Shown here in pieces: positions 46,686 to 59,822 of a DNA stretch of 64,000 nucleotides (the stretch's first letter is position 1; every line of letters begins with the position of its first letter). The notes below the pieces were generated by a model that was not told the DNA's origin, did not search any database, and worked only from the letters and a program-made list of their open reading frames with translations. The position numbers were made by a program, and so were the translations under genes. The DNA comes from Rutidosis leptorrhynchoides (lineage: Eukaryota > Streptophyta > Magnoliopsida > Asterales > Asteraceae), in assembly GCF_046630445.1 (NCBI RefSeq), contig NC_092335.1, positions 543,173,001 through 543,237,000 on the forward strand, given 5' to 3'.

Positions 46686-48620
46686 AAACTAGCGTCAGAG
46701 TATCCTTTGACGTTCAGCTCGTCATTCCCACCATAGACCAAGAACGTCTCTTTAGTCCTCCTAAGATACTTTAGAATGTTCTTGACTGCTATCCAATGAG
46801 CTTCACCAGGATTGGCCTGATAACGACTAGTCATGCTTAGTGCATACGACACGTCAGGCCTAGTGCATATCATCGCATACATGATCGATCCTATAGCTGA
46901 AGCATATGGAGTCCGACTCATGGTAGCTGACTCCAAGTCAGAATTAGGACATTGAAACTTGCTCAATATCATTCAAGGGTTCATAGGAACGCACCCTTTC
47001 TTGGAGTTATGCATACCAAATTTCTTCAGTACCTTATCTATATATGCACTTTGGTTTAGCCCAATTAATCTCCTTGACCTATCTCGATAGATCTTTATTC
47101 CCAAAATATATGATGCATCTCTTATGTCTTTCATGGAGAAACATTTCCCTAGACAAGCTTTGACATCTTTCAATGTCGGGATATCGTTTCCCATGAGTAA
47201 TATGTCATTGACATATAGTACAAGGAAGACTACAACACTCCCACTAGACCTAACATAGACACATGACTCATCTTCGCCTCTAATAAAACCAAATTCTTTG
47301 ATTTTCTCATTAAAGCAAAGATTCCAGCTACGAGAAGCTTGTTTAAGTTCATAAATGGACTTTTAAAGCTTTCACACACTATTAGGATACTTAGGATGTA
47401 CATAACCCTCAGGTTGTGTCATAAACACATCCTCTGTTAGCTTACCATAAAGGAAAGTTGTTTTTACATCCATATGCCATATCTCATAGTCATAAAATGC
47501 AGCTATGGTAAGAAGTATTCTAATGGATTTCAACATAGCTACTGGTGAAAAAGTTTCATCATAGTCTACACCATATTGTTGCTTGTAACCCTTAGCCACC
47601 AGTCTGGCTTTAAATGTGTGTACATTTCCATCCATATCGGTCTTCTTCTTGAAGACCCACTTACACCCAATGGTTTTAGTACCTGGTATATGATTAATCA
47701 AGGTCCAGACTTGATTATCATGCATGGATTGAATCTCGTTGTCCATAGCCTCCTTCCATTTGGCAGACTCGGGGCCTGTCATCGCTTCCTGATAGGTAAT
47801 AGGTTCATCAGAATCTATATTTTCGTCATCACCCTCAAATATGTGTAAACTATATTTCTTTGGTGTTCGACGCACTCTATCAGATCTACGTATGGGTGGT
47901 GGCTGTAGGTCAGTTTCTCTTTCAACTACAGGCTCGTCAACCTCTTGAGGAGAATTGGTTCCAATACCGGTTTCCATGTCGGTTGATTCTTGAATTTCTT
48001 CAAGGTCAATTTTGCTCCCACTGGTTCCTTTTGATATGAGATCCTTTTCAAGGAAGACTCCTCTTCGAGACACAGAGACTTTGTTCTCAGTAGGGTTGTA
48101 AAACAAATATCCAAAAGAATCAGTTGGGTAACCAACAAATAAACACTTTTTGAATCTGGGTTCAAGTTTATCTTGAGCTTCACGACGAACGTAAGCCTCA
48201 CAACCCCAGATTCTTAGATATGAGAGAGACACAGTTTTACCATACCATATCTCATAAGGTGTTTTAGAAACTTTCTTGGTTAGGATGAGGTTAAGGATCC
48301 TTGCGGCAGTTTGTAGGGCATAACCCCAAAAACTGATTGGAAGCTTTGTGCGGCTCATCATGGATCGAACCATATCAAGTTATGTTCATGGATCGAACCA
48401 TATCAAGTTATGTTCGATTCCTCCTTTCAGCCACACCATTATGTTGTGGTGTTCTAGGAGGAGCTAATTGTGAGATTATCCCACAACCCCGTAGATGATC
48501 ACGAAATTCATCATTAAGATATTCACCACCTCTATCAGATAGGAGAATCTTAATTCTTTTGTTCAGTTGATTTTCTACTTCATTTTGGTATGCCTTGAAC
48601 ACTCCCAAAGTTTTAGACTT
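46686..48620 (-). pseudogene. Copia pol: integrase core to RNase H start
   Basis: Minus-strand blocks: 48608-48408 (integrase core, ILLSDRGGEYLNDEF and TPQHNGVAERRNRT); 48373-47372 (integrase C-terminal part with LRIWGCEAYV, then RT start WKEAMDNEIQSM, GCKWVFKKK and FSPVAMLKSIR); 47194-46973 (RT end); and 46972-46690 (SAIGSIMYAMICTRPDVSYAL and LKYLRRTK, leading into RNase H). Copia order integrase before RT is clear. Broken in several places. Confidence 0.88.
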
Positions 48621-50282
48621 TTATTTAATTAAATAAACATAACCATATCTACTGAAGTCATCAGTAAATGTAACGAAGTATCGTTCCTGCTGTCTAGTAG
48701 GCAATCTGAATGGACCGCACACATCAGTGTGTACCAACTCCAACAGATCCTTACCCCTTTCACAGTTTCCTGTGAAAGGTGCTTTTGTCATTTTTCCTAA
48801 CAAGCAAGATTCACATTCGTCATATGATGTAACATCAAATGAATCTAAAATTCCATCTGAATGGAGTTTTGCTATGCGTTTCTTGTTTATATGGCCTAAA
48901 CGACAATGCCATAGATACGTTTTATCCAAACCATCTTTGGATGAATCAACATTATAGATTGAACTATCATTTAGCTTTATTGTTGTTTCCAAGATACCTC
49001 TATAAGGACTAGCTTTGAAATAAAATATTCCATTCTTGTAAACAATTATTGATCCATTATCAAAACTAAAATCAAAACCATCATAAAATAAAGCATCAAA
49101 TGATATAATGTTTCTTGCCATTTCGGCACTGTAGCAAACATTAGACAAAACAATACATAGACTAGAATCAAAAGTGAGCTTATATTCTCCAATCATATCA
49201 ACAGAGGCAACGTTCATATTCCCCATGATTAGATTGAGCTCTTCGGTCTTCAGATTCCTACTTCTTGTGAGTCCCTGCACATTTGTACAAATGTGAGTAC
49301 CACATCTTGTGTCCAATACCCAGGAATTAGAAATAGTAGTATTGTTTAGTTCAATCATGAACAAACCTAAAGGTACGGCGACTCCCTTAGCTCGTAGTTC
49401 ATTAAGTTCCTTCAAGTACTTGGTACAATTGCGCCTCCAATATCCTTTCTCCCCACAATGGAAGCATATTGCTTCTTCAGGAGACTTGGTTTGCGGGATC
49501 TTTGAAGTAGAAGAGTTAGCAATGCACTTAGGTTTAGGTTTGAAGTTGGACGTGCCAATCTTACCCTTGCCCTTGTTCTTGCCCTTTGTTTTGTTTTTCT
49601 TCTTCTTGATCCCACCTTCACGAATGGCTAGGACGGTAGTTACGGGTTTAGCTTTGGCCATGTTAGCCTCATCGGTTTTCAACATGCCATGGAGCTCCAT
49701 GATTGTTTTCTCCATATTGTTCATATTATAGTTCATAATGAATCCTTCATATGCACTAGTCAGCGAATTCAGGATAAAATCCGTTGCAAGCTCCTGACTT
49801 ATGGAAAAACCAAGGCGCTCCAGCCGGTCTATGTACCCTTTCATTTGTAGTACATGGACACTAACGCTACTATCCGTTGTCATTTTGCAAGATACGAGAG
49901 CTTTCACGATGTCAAACCTTTCTTGCTTTGCTTGTTGTTGGAACATGTCCTTTAGTCGGTTAAGCATGTCGTACGACCCTAAGCTCTCCATGCCCTTTTG
50001 GAGCTCTGGAGACATGGTCACCAACATCAAGCATGCTACCTTATTAGACTCGGAACACCATTTTTCAAACCCGTCCCTAGCCGCTTGAGTAGCTCTCAAT
50101 CCGGGTTCTGCCGGTAAAGGTTCCTCAATTTCCCTGATCTTTCCTTCCATCCTAAGAGAAATTCTTAGATAGAGAAGCCAGTCCATGTAGTTCAAGCCCG
50201 TAAGCTTGTCCTTTTCGAGGAGTCCTTTAAGGCAGAAATTAGTGATTGATGACGGAGTAGGATTTGTGTTTGTTGCAGACAT
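48621..50282 (-). pseudogene. Copia gag, protease and pre-integrase region
   Basis: One long 553-codon frame starts MSATNTNPTPSSITNFCLKG. Gag_pre/UBN2-like Gag (LNYMDWLLYLRISLRMEGK; SVSVHVLQMKGYIDRLERLG) is followed by a Lys-rich linker, a CCHC knuckle (CFHCGEKGYWRRNC), a protease motif where D-T-R-C-G-T stands for the usual D-S/T-G-A/C, the GAG-pre-integrase domain (LWHCRLGHINKKRIAKL) and the start of the integrase core. The frame is open across its length but continues only in broken blocks. Confidence 0.85.
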
Positions 50283-52176
50283 CTATCATATTTTTAAAGT
50301 AAATTGTATTAGTTAGTTTGATATGTTCAATCCTTGTTAAGATAATTACCCAAGTGTGTTCAATATTCAAACAATTATAATTAACAAGGCTAAGATCCAT
50401 ATTTCACTTATGGTAACGACGGGTTTATCGCGGATCGCCAATCATAAGCTATTTAGGTAGGTAACTATATTACCAATTTCATCCATTATGAAATTCTTAG
50501 GTTCTGCGGGATTTAGTGATAATCAATTATTTCACTTGGCATGTTTAATCCCTTCTACGCTAATCCTTCCTCGTGGCGGGTTTGCCGTGAACCACGATTT
50601 CAGATTGTAAACCGTCCGTGATAGAGACACGTGAAATCTGGCCCAAGATTCTCGGGTATCGCGAAATTCACCTCACCCTTCCCAACACCTAATTAAAGTC
50701 CGGCCCAAGACTCTCGGGTATCGCGAACTCTAACAGGTAGAAGGTTCGGATGTGTGTACTACTCATGGGTAGCGTAAAGTTTACATTTAAAACGGGGTTT
50801 TGTTTTCTTTTAGCAAAAGTAGTTTATTCCATTTTAAAAAATTTGCTAATTATGTATTGCGTGTTGTGTTTGTTAAACTAATTTTAACTAAACCATTTTA
50901 AGTGATTATTGTCTTTTGTTTCTATACTAATTTTCTAGCTAGCATGGCATAGACAAATAAGAACACAATAATAATCATGACACGCAATTATCGGTAGTAT
51001 GCCTCGAGTCCTATGCGTTTTTCCGGTGAGCCAACACACGGAAAAACTTGATCAACTAGGGACATAACCTTGTGTGAGAATTGGCTCCCACTAAAATCGC
51101 CATCTCCATTATATGCTCGGATGGGCCGCCTTGTGAACATCGTCTTCTTGATTTCAATCTTAGTTGCATTATCTTACGAAATAACTATTCTATTTTCTAT
51201 ACTATTACAAATACAATATAAATAGAAAGACGACATGCAAGTCGTTTAATAAATTATTACATTCATCCCGAATAAATAATAAACACGACATGCAAGCCGT
51301 TAAATAAATTATTACATTCATCCCGAATAAATAATAAATAGAATCATACAACCAAACATCCACACAAGGGTCTTATTGAGGCAAATACTACCGATTTCAG
51401 ACAACAATCACATACATAACAAATGGAGTGCCAAATATCCATTTTCATGATACATATTTCGATAAGGATTGATTTAAACACTTAATGGCACACAAAATAA
51501 TCAATCCTTTTTTACATAACTTATGTATGTATGTAAACCCACTTCATATTTGTAAGTATGATTTTCATGCCAAAACCATCCAAACAAACATATTAAGTGA
51601 ATCAAAATATGTTGGAGATTTATTCACTTTTTAACAAGGCATAAAGTCTAAAATTAACAATTTTAATTTTCTCATTTAATGTAAAACATGAATATAATTT
51701 ATGTATTTTATTTTCCTAAACATTGAATCTTTAATAGTCAACATGCAAGCTACTAATAAAATTTTCGAATTTTGGCAGATTCATACATGCAACTTCAGAT
51801 GGTCATATCTTACTCATTTCTAGTCCGTTTTCGATGAATTGTTTTTTCAAATTTAAGTTCTTTCAGTTAGCTTTCAAATGCAATTGGTCTCATACAATAA
51901 TATTGAGTTTAAAGCCCCGAAACAGTCCATCAAAGACGGATTGTCCAAGCTGAAAAAAATTTCTTAAATGAAAAAAATTAGTTTAACCCATTTTACATTT
52001 TGCCAAAATCCAAGATTCAAATTAGTATTTAGGAAACATAAAAAATAAATCATGATACTTGTTTTGCATGTTTGTTATGCATGATCATCTCCAAGAATCA
52101 TGCACAATGCATCCATCAAAACTAAATATCATAAGAAAAGTTTGCTAAAACTTGTACAAGATGGCTCGGATACCAC
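50283..52176 (-). other. Long leader of the Copia element, with repeats and PBS
   Basis: There are 1.9 kb between gag and the 5' LTR with no coding sequence. It holds a 55-bp tandem duplication (51231-51285 and 51286-51340, start CGACATGCAAG), a spaced repeat GGCCCAAGAYTCTCGGGTAT (near 50640 and 50703), and, next to the LTR, the PBS TGGTATCCGAGCCATC (complement at 52160-52175). Confidence 0.7.
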
Positions 52177-53016
52177 TGTTGGAGTATGATACAAATTCAA
52201 AGCGAGCGGAAGCATTTTTAAAACTTTACAAAATCATACTCTTCCACGGATCATTGTACAAAACTTTAGTAAACAAAACAAATTAATGAAATCGAACAAG
52301 AGAAGATTAGAATACAACCTTTGTAGCCTTCTGAAGATCGAATTTGAAAACCCAGAGAAGAGTTCCTCTAAACGGTAGACACCCAAAAGTTCCAACCTTG
52401 CTTCGATCTATACCTTCTACTTAACGGATCTTTTCTTCTTCCTTATTTCTACCAAAACCGAACCCAATTATATATTTCAAGTATTTTGGTTACTTGAAAA
52501 TGAGAAAGAGAAATAGCATTTTGTATGTGTGTTTTGTATCTTTTGTAACATTATATTTCTAATACCAAGACTTGGTATTATATAATACATAATTGATACA
52601 ATAATACATCTAGTACAAATATAATAAATAAAGATTTGAAAAGATTTGCAAAATCAAATCTTTATATAAAATAAGATTTACAAAATCAAATCATATTTTA
52701 TAGATCAAATCAAATCTTATATCTTATATAAAATATGATTTGCAAAATCTAATCAAATCTCTACATATTTAGATATGTAAGTATATGTATACACATAAAA
52801 AAAAAACTTACTTAATTTATTAAACCATTAACTAATGATTAATAAATTAATTTCCGATTAGAAGGTATATCAAACAATTTACGATTGGCATTTGTGTGTG
52901 ACCGAATAGGATAAATGAACTTTTATTATTTAATGTCATGGGCATATCTTCGGAATATATGTACCACGGTCAAACCACAGTCGAACCGTAGCCAACCCGA
53001 GAAAATATTTCCAACA
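52177..53016 (-). repeat. 5' LTR of the Copia element (840 bp)
   Basis: The plus-strand edges are TGTTGGAG and TTTCCAACA, then the second GTTTA target copy (53017-53021). Partner of 29606-30432. Confidence 0.93.
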
Positions 53017-53021
53017 GTTTA

Positions 53022-55049
53022 AGCAACAAGCATCCTGATAAGACTTTACACTATTTTAAAAAGTTGGTTTCTTGTGGAACACAAGTTGACAATGTGAGCT
53101 TATCATGTGCTATTTCAGCGTCGACTTATTTGCACGATCTGATCATTGGGAAAGTTGTTCATGGTTTGGGGATAAAACTTGGATACAATGAAAGTTGTCA
53201 TGTTTCTGTACTAAACGCTCTTGTTTCACTTTACTCAAGTGGTGATATTAATGCTGCTGAAACAGTGTTTGAAGAAATCTATGCTAAAGATTTGGTTTCT
53301 TTTAATACAATGATTAACGGTTTTGCTTCAAATGGGTTGACTTATGAAGCATTTTGTCTTTTAAAACCAATGCAATTTGGTGAATCAATTCAACCCGATA
53401 CAGTTACAATACTTCCTCTTCTCTCGTTAGGTGCAGAATCAATGCTTTTAACCGAAGGAAAAACCATTCATGGATTTGTTATAAAAAGATTACATAAATT
53501 AGACATTGTAGTGAATAATAGTCTTATGAACATGTACACAGTACACTAAATGCAACCGAATGGAAAAGGCTGAAGTGTATTCAAGATAAAGACATGGTAT
53601 CTTGGAATACAATGATAAACGGATACGCCCACAATGGGAACTCTAAATTTGCTCAACTTCTATTCAAGAAAGTAATAAATCAGAGTTTGATTTGCACTTT
53701 GTCAACTGTTCTAGCTGTTCTTTCTTCGTGCGAATCACCTAAATTTTACAAATTTGGGGAATCAGTACATAGTTGGCAACTGAAATTAGGATTCTCGAAC
53801 AATTTTCTTGCTGTTAATTCCTTAATTTGCATGTACACCATATGTGGAGACTTGAAAACTTCATCTGCATTGTTAAAAAGTGTTTCAGCGGTTGCTGACA
53901 CCGCTTGTTGGAATGCAATGATTGCACGCTGCACACAAAACGGGTATTTTTCAGAAGCTTTAAAAACTTTTAACTCGATGAGACAAGAATCACATGCGAA
54001 ACATGACTTTGTTACACTTGTAAACGTTTTATTATCTTGTGGAAACCTTGGATCGGTGTTTTATGGGAAATCGGTTCATGGGTTTGCTCATAAAACGTTG
54101 GTTGATGAAGATATTCGTGTAAAGAATGCGTTAATTAGTATGTATGGTAGAATGCGTTAATTAGTATGTATGGTAGATTTGGAGACGTTGACTCTGCAAT
54201 GTTGGTGTTTGACCATTGTTTCAACCGCAATTTGCGTTCATGGAATTGCATTATATCTGCTCTGTCTCAAAACAAGAAACCTAAAACCGCATTACAACTA
54301 TTCCAAAATCTTGATTTCGAACCTGATGAGATCACAAATTCAACGATTCTCTATGCGTGTACTCAACTTTGAACGATTCGACATGGAAAGCAGATTCATG
54401 CACATATTTTAAGATCCAATTTTCATAAAAACAGTTTCATAGTTGCTGCTCTGATCCACATGTACAGTAATTGTGGAAGATTGGACACGTCTATCAAAAT
54501 ATTCAATTCTTCGCCGAAAAAGAATGTTGCTAGTTGGAATTCAATGATTTCTGCATACGGGTTTCACAGTAAAGGTCAAAAAGCTATCAATATATTCAAC
54601 GAAATGATAAACTATGGAGAAAAACCAACAAAAACCACATTTATAAACTTGTTATCAGCTTGTGCTCATTCGGGTTTAGTCAATAAGGGTTAAGATTGTA
54701 CGGTTGTATGGTTGATGAATATGGTGTGGAGCCTGAAACCGAACATCATGTTTGTGTGGAGGATATGTTGCGTCGATCTGGGAGGTTAATCGAGGCTTAT
54801 GAGTTTATAAAGAAGGTGGTGGTGAGACCAGATCATGGTGTTTTAGGGGCAATGTTGAGTTCGTGTAATTATTATGGGGACGTTGAGATGGGGAAGAAAG
54901 TAGCGGATATGGTTTTTCGTTTGGAACCTAAAAATGCAGGGTACTATGTTTCTTTAGCGAATACGTATGTTGGTGTTGGAAGCTGGAGCGATGCGGTACA
55001 GTTACGAGAATATGTGAATGATGTCAGGTTAAAGAAGCCTGTAGGTTAG
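53022..55049 (+). pseudogene. PPR gene, 3' part (PLS class with E motif)
   Basis: The frame resumes exactly at the target site and shows successive P, L and S motifs: VVHGLGIKLGYNES, KDLVSFNTMINGFASNG, IHGFVIKRLH, KDMVSWNTMINGYAHNGN, CWNAMIARCTQNGYFSEAL, RSWNCIISALSQNKKP, VASWNSMISAYGFHSKGQKA. The C terminus is an E motif (LGAMLSSCNYYGDVEMGKKV ... VGSWSDAVQLREYV) without a DYW domain. Breaks are visible: a frame change near 53545-53590, a 26-bp tandem duplication (54124-54149 and 54150-54175), a stop at about 54370, and a frame change near 54690. About 900 residues were originally encoded, typical for an E-class organellar RNA-editing factor. No gene symbol can be given. Confidence 0.85.
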
Positions 55050-55579
55050 TCTTGTTGACGTTGGGTTGCATTGAATTTTATTGTAGTAGAAATAGTAGAC
55101 CGATTGTACAAAAATACTTCACATATTGTTGTTATAATTTTGTCAATACTTCATATTTGCACAAGCCATCTATCTTTGGAGTGGGTGTGGACATGGTTGA
55201 AGTGAGGGGCGGAGCTATGATTTGATGATAGAAAAGGCTTACTCGACAATTAAAAGAAGCAAACCTAATAAAACTAAAAGAGGTCAACTTCATATGTATA
55301 ATCTTCGTTTAAAGCATATACTTTATGTAACTTCAGTAGATAACTACCTTACGAAACTTTAGTAACTACTAAAAAAAAAAAAGAAGAAAAAAATTGTGGT
55401 ACGAAAACTAATATGGCCAATGTAAATATAATTAAAAAGTAAACTTGTATGATATGTTTCATTAAATATTACTCTGTATTTACGTTTGAAAAATTGGTAA
55501 CTCAAACAATTGATTTAGATGAATCATTTAAGGGAAGTTTAGTTAAAATAATTAAATGTGAGCTATTAATATTTCATTG
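55050..55579. other. Intergenic, nothing recognised
   Basis: AT-rich sequence downstream of the PPR pseudogene. No convincing ORF, RNA gene or repeat; a 61-codon frame at 55449-55634 looks like chance. Confidence 0.5.
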
Positions 55580-55589
55580 GAATTGGGTT

Positions 55590-55664
55590 TTTTTTTTTGG
55601 GTGGGTCAAGCGGTTGGTGATCTGTCTCTTTTAGGGGAGGTAAGGAGTTCGACTCTGCGATGAA
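55590..55664 (+). repeat. tRNA-derived SINE-like head (A and B boxes)
   Basis: TGGGTCAAGCGG (55602-55613) fits the RNA polymerase III A box with one mismatch. GTTCGACTC (55647-55655) fits the B box GWTCRANNC exactly. The spacing of about 34 bases is that of tRNA-derived SINEs. It is not foldable by eye into a full tRNA. Downstream at 55670-55708 and 55785-55823 lies a 39-bp direct repeat (ATTGATTCAATA...ACAATTCC) that may belong to its body. Confidence 0.4.
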
Positions 55665-55865
55665 TTAATATTGATTCAATACTAATTCACACACAAAGAA
55701 ACAATTCCTCATGAACTTATCATTCATGAATTATAATATGAATTCATACATGCATTATCTTCCACCAAGTATTAATCGGTTCATATTGATTCAATATTAT
55801 TTCACACACAAAGAAACAATTCCGCAAAACCCTCCCCGTCTCCGCTACTAGTTGAAGTTAGCCGG

Positions 55866-56260
55866 TTATTGATAAAGTGAAGAAACATCTGCCATCTTGA
55901 ATAGTCAACTTGTTATCCATGGGTGGTACACACACTTTAGTCAAATCAGTGCTAGGGGAGGGGCTATCGGAACGTATTATATCTCTTTTCAAAGCGCCTT
56001 TGAAGGTTATCAAGAAAATTGGATCTCTCCGGTTATCATTCTTTTAGGGTACAAATGAAATTGAGAGAAAAATTCATTTGGTGGATTTGCTTGTCCAAAA
56101 TTCATATGATTGTGGTGGTCTTGCAGTTAATAGTCTACATTCTTTAAATCGTGCTCTCACAAATGGTGGTGGAGATTTTTTTTTTCGAATTAAGATTTAT
56201 GGTGGGAGAATATTATCACCGCGTTACATGGGCTAAGTACTAGTAACACTTCCTTGCAAG
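55866..56260 (+). pseudogene. Short L1-type LINE ORF2 fragment
   Basis: Readable in pieces as the segment just after the RT core of plant L1 elements: LIDKVKKHLPSW, LFKAPLKVIKKI, GTNEIERKIHLV, GGLAVNSLHSLNRAL. This is the same region as about 26750-27060 of the LINE in this window, but diverged, with stops and frame changes. Neither a 5' part nor an A tail was seen. Confidence 0.6.
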
Positions 56261-56599
56261 CATTTGGCTGCTACTGGTTCCTAGGGGAGTATTATTTCTT
56301 GCATCAACATTATCAACGCAGACTGCCTTCGGTTATTAGTTGATCGATGAGAAGTACTTGTGATTATTTTGTTCAAAATGGTTTACAGCAAAAGCCTTTG
56401 AATTAAAAACATCAATTAACAATTTTAACATTACATGAAAAACAGATGATAAAGTACAAAATCCAGCAAGTATTACAAACACCACAATTACTGTCATCAT
56501 TCATTCATTCATGAAAAACACAACATAAACATCAAGAAAAAACAAAACATTGTTCACATTTCACAAACAGATAACCATAACTACCACCAAACAACAAAA

Positions 56600-57990
<1,391 letters not shown>

Positions 57991-58093
57991 CTTGGAGAAA
58001 TTTGATTGATGAAAACTAAGAGAAGAAACGTTGAAATCGGATAAAAGTTAATCGATTGTAATAAGTGTGACGAACTGGTAGTGAATTAAGGGT

Positions 58094-58157
58094 TAATTTA
58101 TAGGCAAATTATAAAAGAGGGTCGGTTAAGAGAAATCATATTAGAATATGACACGTG
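58094..58157 (-). promoter_or_regulatory. Polyubiquitin core promoter: TATA box and G-box
   Basis: TATAAATTA on the minus strand at 58094-58102 predicts transcription start near 58065, giving a short first exon up to the donor at 57990. A CACGTG G-box (58152-58157) lies about 50 bases upstream; G-boxes bind bZIP and bHLH factors. A 19-bp exact direct repeat (58160-58178 and 58208-58226, ACGATGGAGTAGTTGTTTG) lies just beyond. Confidence 0.6.
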
Positions 58158-58336
58158 TTACGATGGAGTAGTTGTTTGTTGGCCTCAAAAATCCAATTAG
58201 AATCGTCACGATGGAGTAGTTGTTTGCGGCCTAAGTGTAGATTTAAAAAAAGAAAAGAATAGGCCAGGGATAGAAGAAATAACGGAAGTCTCAATTAAGA
58301 ATATGTAAGAGTAAAATAGTTATTGTAAATATAATA

Positions 58337-59015
58337 GTGTGTATGGAAAAAGGAAGTGTGTTAATTCATTCTAAATCTGTTGTTTATGACTCCCAATATA
58401 TGGAACTTGATGTTGCCCTTGAGAGGCAAGGTTTTGTTAATAAAAAAAGAAAATTAAACGAGTTAGTTGAAGTGGTTCCGTTTTCGAGCACTTTTCATTC
58501 GACAAAAGTGGATTCTAATATTCAAGGGAAAAAGGCGCATACATCTACATTTACAGTGGGTAACAGTCCGGGTCACAAAAATTGTGTTTGTTCAACTGAT
58601 GGATGTTTTGGTGTGCAAGAAACGTTTTGTTTTTCACAAGAAAATTCGGGTTCCCAAGGTTAAAAAGAAGGTTATGTCGGGTAATTCGTTTAGTTTACGG
58701 GATAGAAGTGACGATGTAGAGGGATGTGTGATCCAAAATTCATTTAAAGATACTCAAATGGACGGGTCTTGCAAGTGGTCTTACGTGGGCTCGGGTTCGG
58801 GACGTTCGTTAGGAAAAGGGGGTTTTTTCGAGGAGTTTAAAAAACACGGCTTCAGTCCTCCTCCGTTGAATAATCACACAGGTGACGGGACTAGAAGCGG
58901 TGCGACCTTTTCTTTCAAGGCCAGTGCAATGGCGTCGACGCCAACATCAGCGGCAATGAAGCCATCGATTAGTGGTGTTGTTGGAGGTTTTATTAAATTC
59001 TTTCGTGTAGGGTAA
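58337..59015 (+). other. Unrecognised ORFs, possibly one gene in two frames
   Basis: The first frame, 58337-58663 (108 codons), is Ser/Val-rich with a KKRKLNE patch. The second frame, open through 59015, contains KIRVPKVKKKVMSGNSFSLR and a Gly/Ser-rich stretch (GSGSGRSLGKGGFFEEF), ending at the edge of the Copia remnant. Change of frame near 58630-58660 would suit a single decayed gene or LINE ORF1-like fragment, but I recognise no domain. It lies head-to-head with the polyubiquitin promoter, about 235 bases from its TATA box. Confidence 0.35.
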
Positions 59016-59547
59016 AATAATCGATAGCCGGATAAATCACTGAATCGTGGTATCACTTTCCGAAAGTAATTATTCGACCCTTATAGCCTGGGTTACACGA
59101 ATATCACTTTGGGATAAGACGGAGATTAAATTCTTGTTTTGGCAGAAACAAGAATTCCTTTTGCAGAAGAATATTTTGGTGTTCGTAACTTGTGTATTTT
59201 TCTCATGCATATTGGTTAATATATTTATATACACCCTTAATCATGAAAGAGTCTTTTATTAAAATCAATTGGCCGATTGATTAATAAAAGTATCTTCTAT
59301 AATATTCAAAAGTGGTTACAGGAAGAATATTTCTATAAACAAATATTGTCACTTCCATCATTAAAGTAAAAGTTGTTACTTTTACAATAAACAAATATTA
59401 TATTTTACAACTATCAAAGCATGAGTGATCACTTTATAATAAACAAGTATTATTCCTTCAACCACTAAAGCAAAAGTGGGTGCAAGAATAATTCTTCCGT
59501 AATCACTCAAAATTGTGTTAAGTGTTTTTTTACTGCTGTCTCTTAAG

Positions 59548-59822
59548 AACCAGCACTGCAAAAGGACCAGCAGCGCAAAAATCAGCAAACAGGATCAGCA
59601 GCGCAAAAGTCAGCATACAGGACCAGCAGCGCAAAAGTCAGCATACAGGACCAGCAGCGCAGAGGAACCAGCAAACAGGACCAGCTGCGCAGAACAACCA
59701 GCACAGGGACCAGCTGCGCAAAACAACCAGCACAGGGACCAGCTGCGCAGAACAACCAGCACAGGGACCAGCAATGCAGAACAACCAGCACAAGGACCAG
59801 CAATGCAGAACAACCAGCACAA
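59548..59822. repeat. Minisatellite, about ten units of 28-29 bp
   Basis: The unit is like GGACCAGCTGCGCAGAACAACCAG-, with two related variants: an AAAAGTCAGCATACA type on the left and a GAACAACCAGCACA type on the right. It lies inside the Copia LTR. Because it lacks stops, long frames appear in several phases on both strands; these are not taken as genes. Confidence 0.9.

Larger units (their letters stand above)
29606..53016 (-). mobile_element. Ty1/Copia LTR retrotransposon with nested insertions
   Basis: The minus-strand element has LTRs 29606-30432 and 52177-53016 and a perfect 5-bp target duplication GTTTA (29601-29605 and 53017-53021) in the PPR gene. It has a PBS at 52160-52175, a polypurine tract at 30433-30447, and gag-protease-integrase-RT-RNase H in Copia order. 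A 15-kb Tat-like element sits inside its RNase H region. The LTRs differ at about 23 of 825 aligned sites (2.8%, counted by eye), about 1.1 My at 1.3e-8 per site per year. The element is broken, with several breaks besides the nested insertion. Lineage within Copia not assigned. Confidence 0.92.

Noticed and set aside
51231-51340. Possible CRISPR-like repeat pair
   Set aside because: A simple 55-bp tandem duplication in a plant retroelement leader; no spacers and no array.
53746-53934. Minus-strand ORF within the PPR pseudogene
   Set aside because: Overlaps clear plus-strand PPR motifs; shadow frame.
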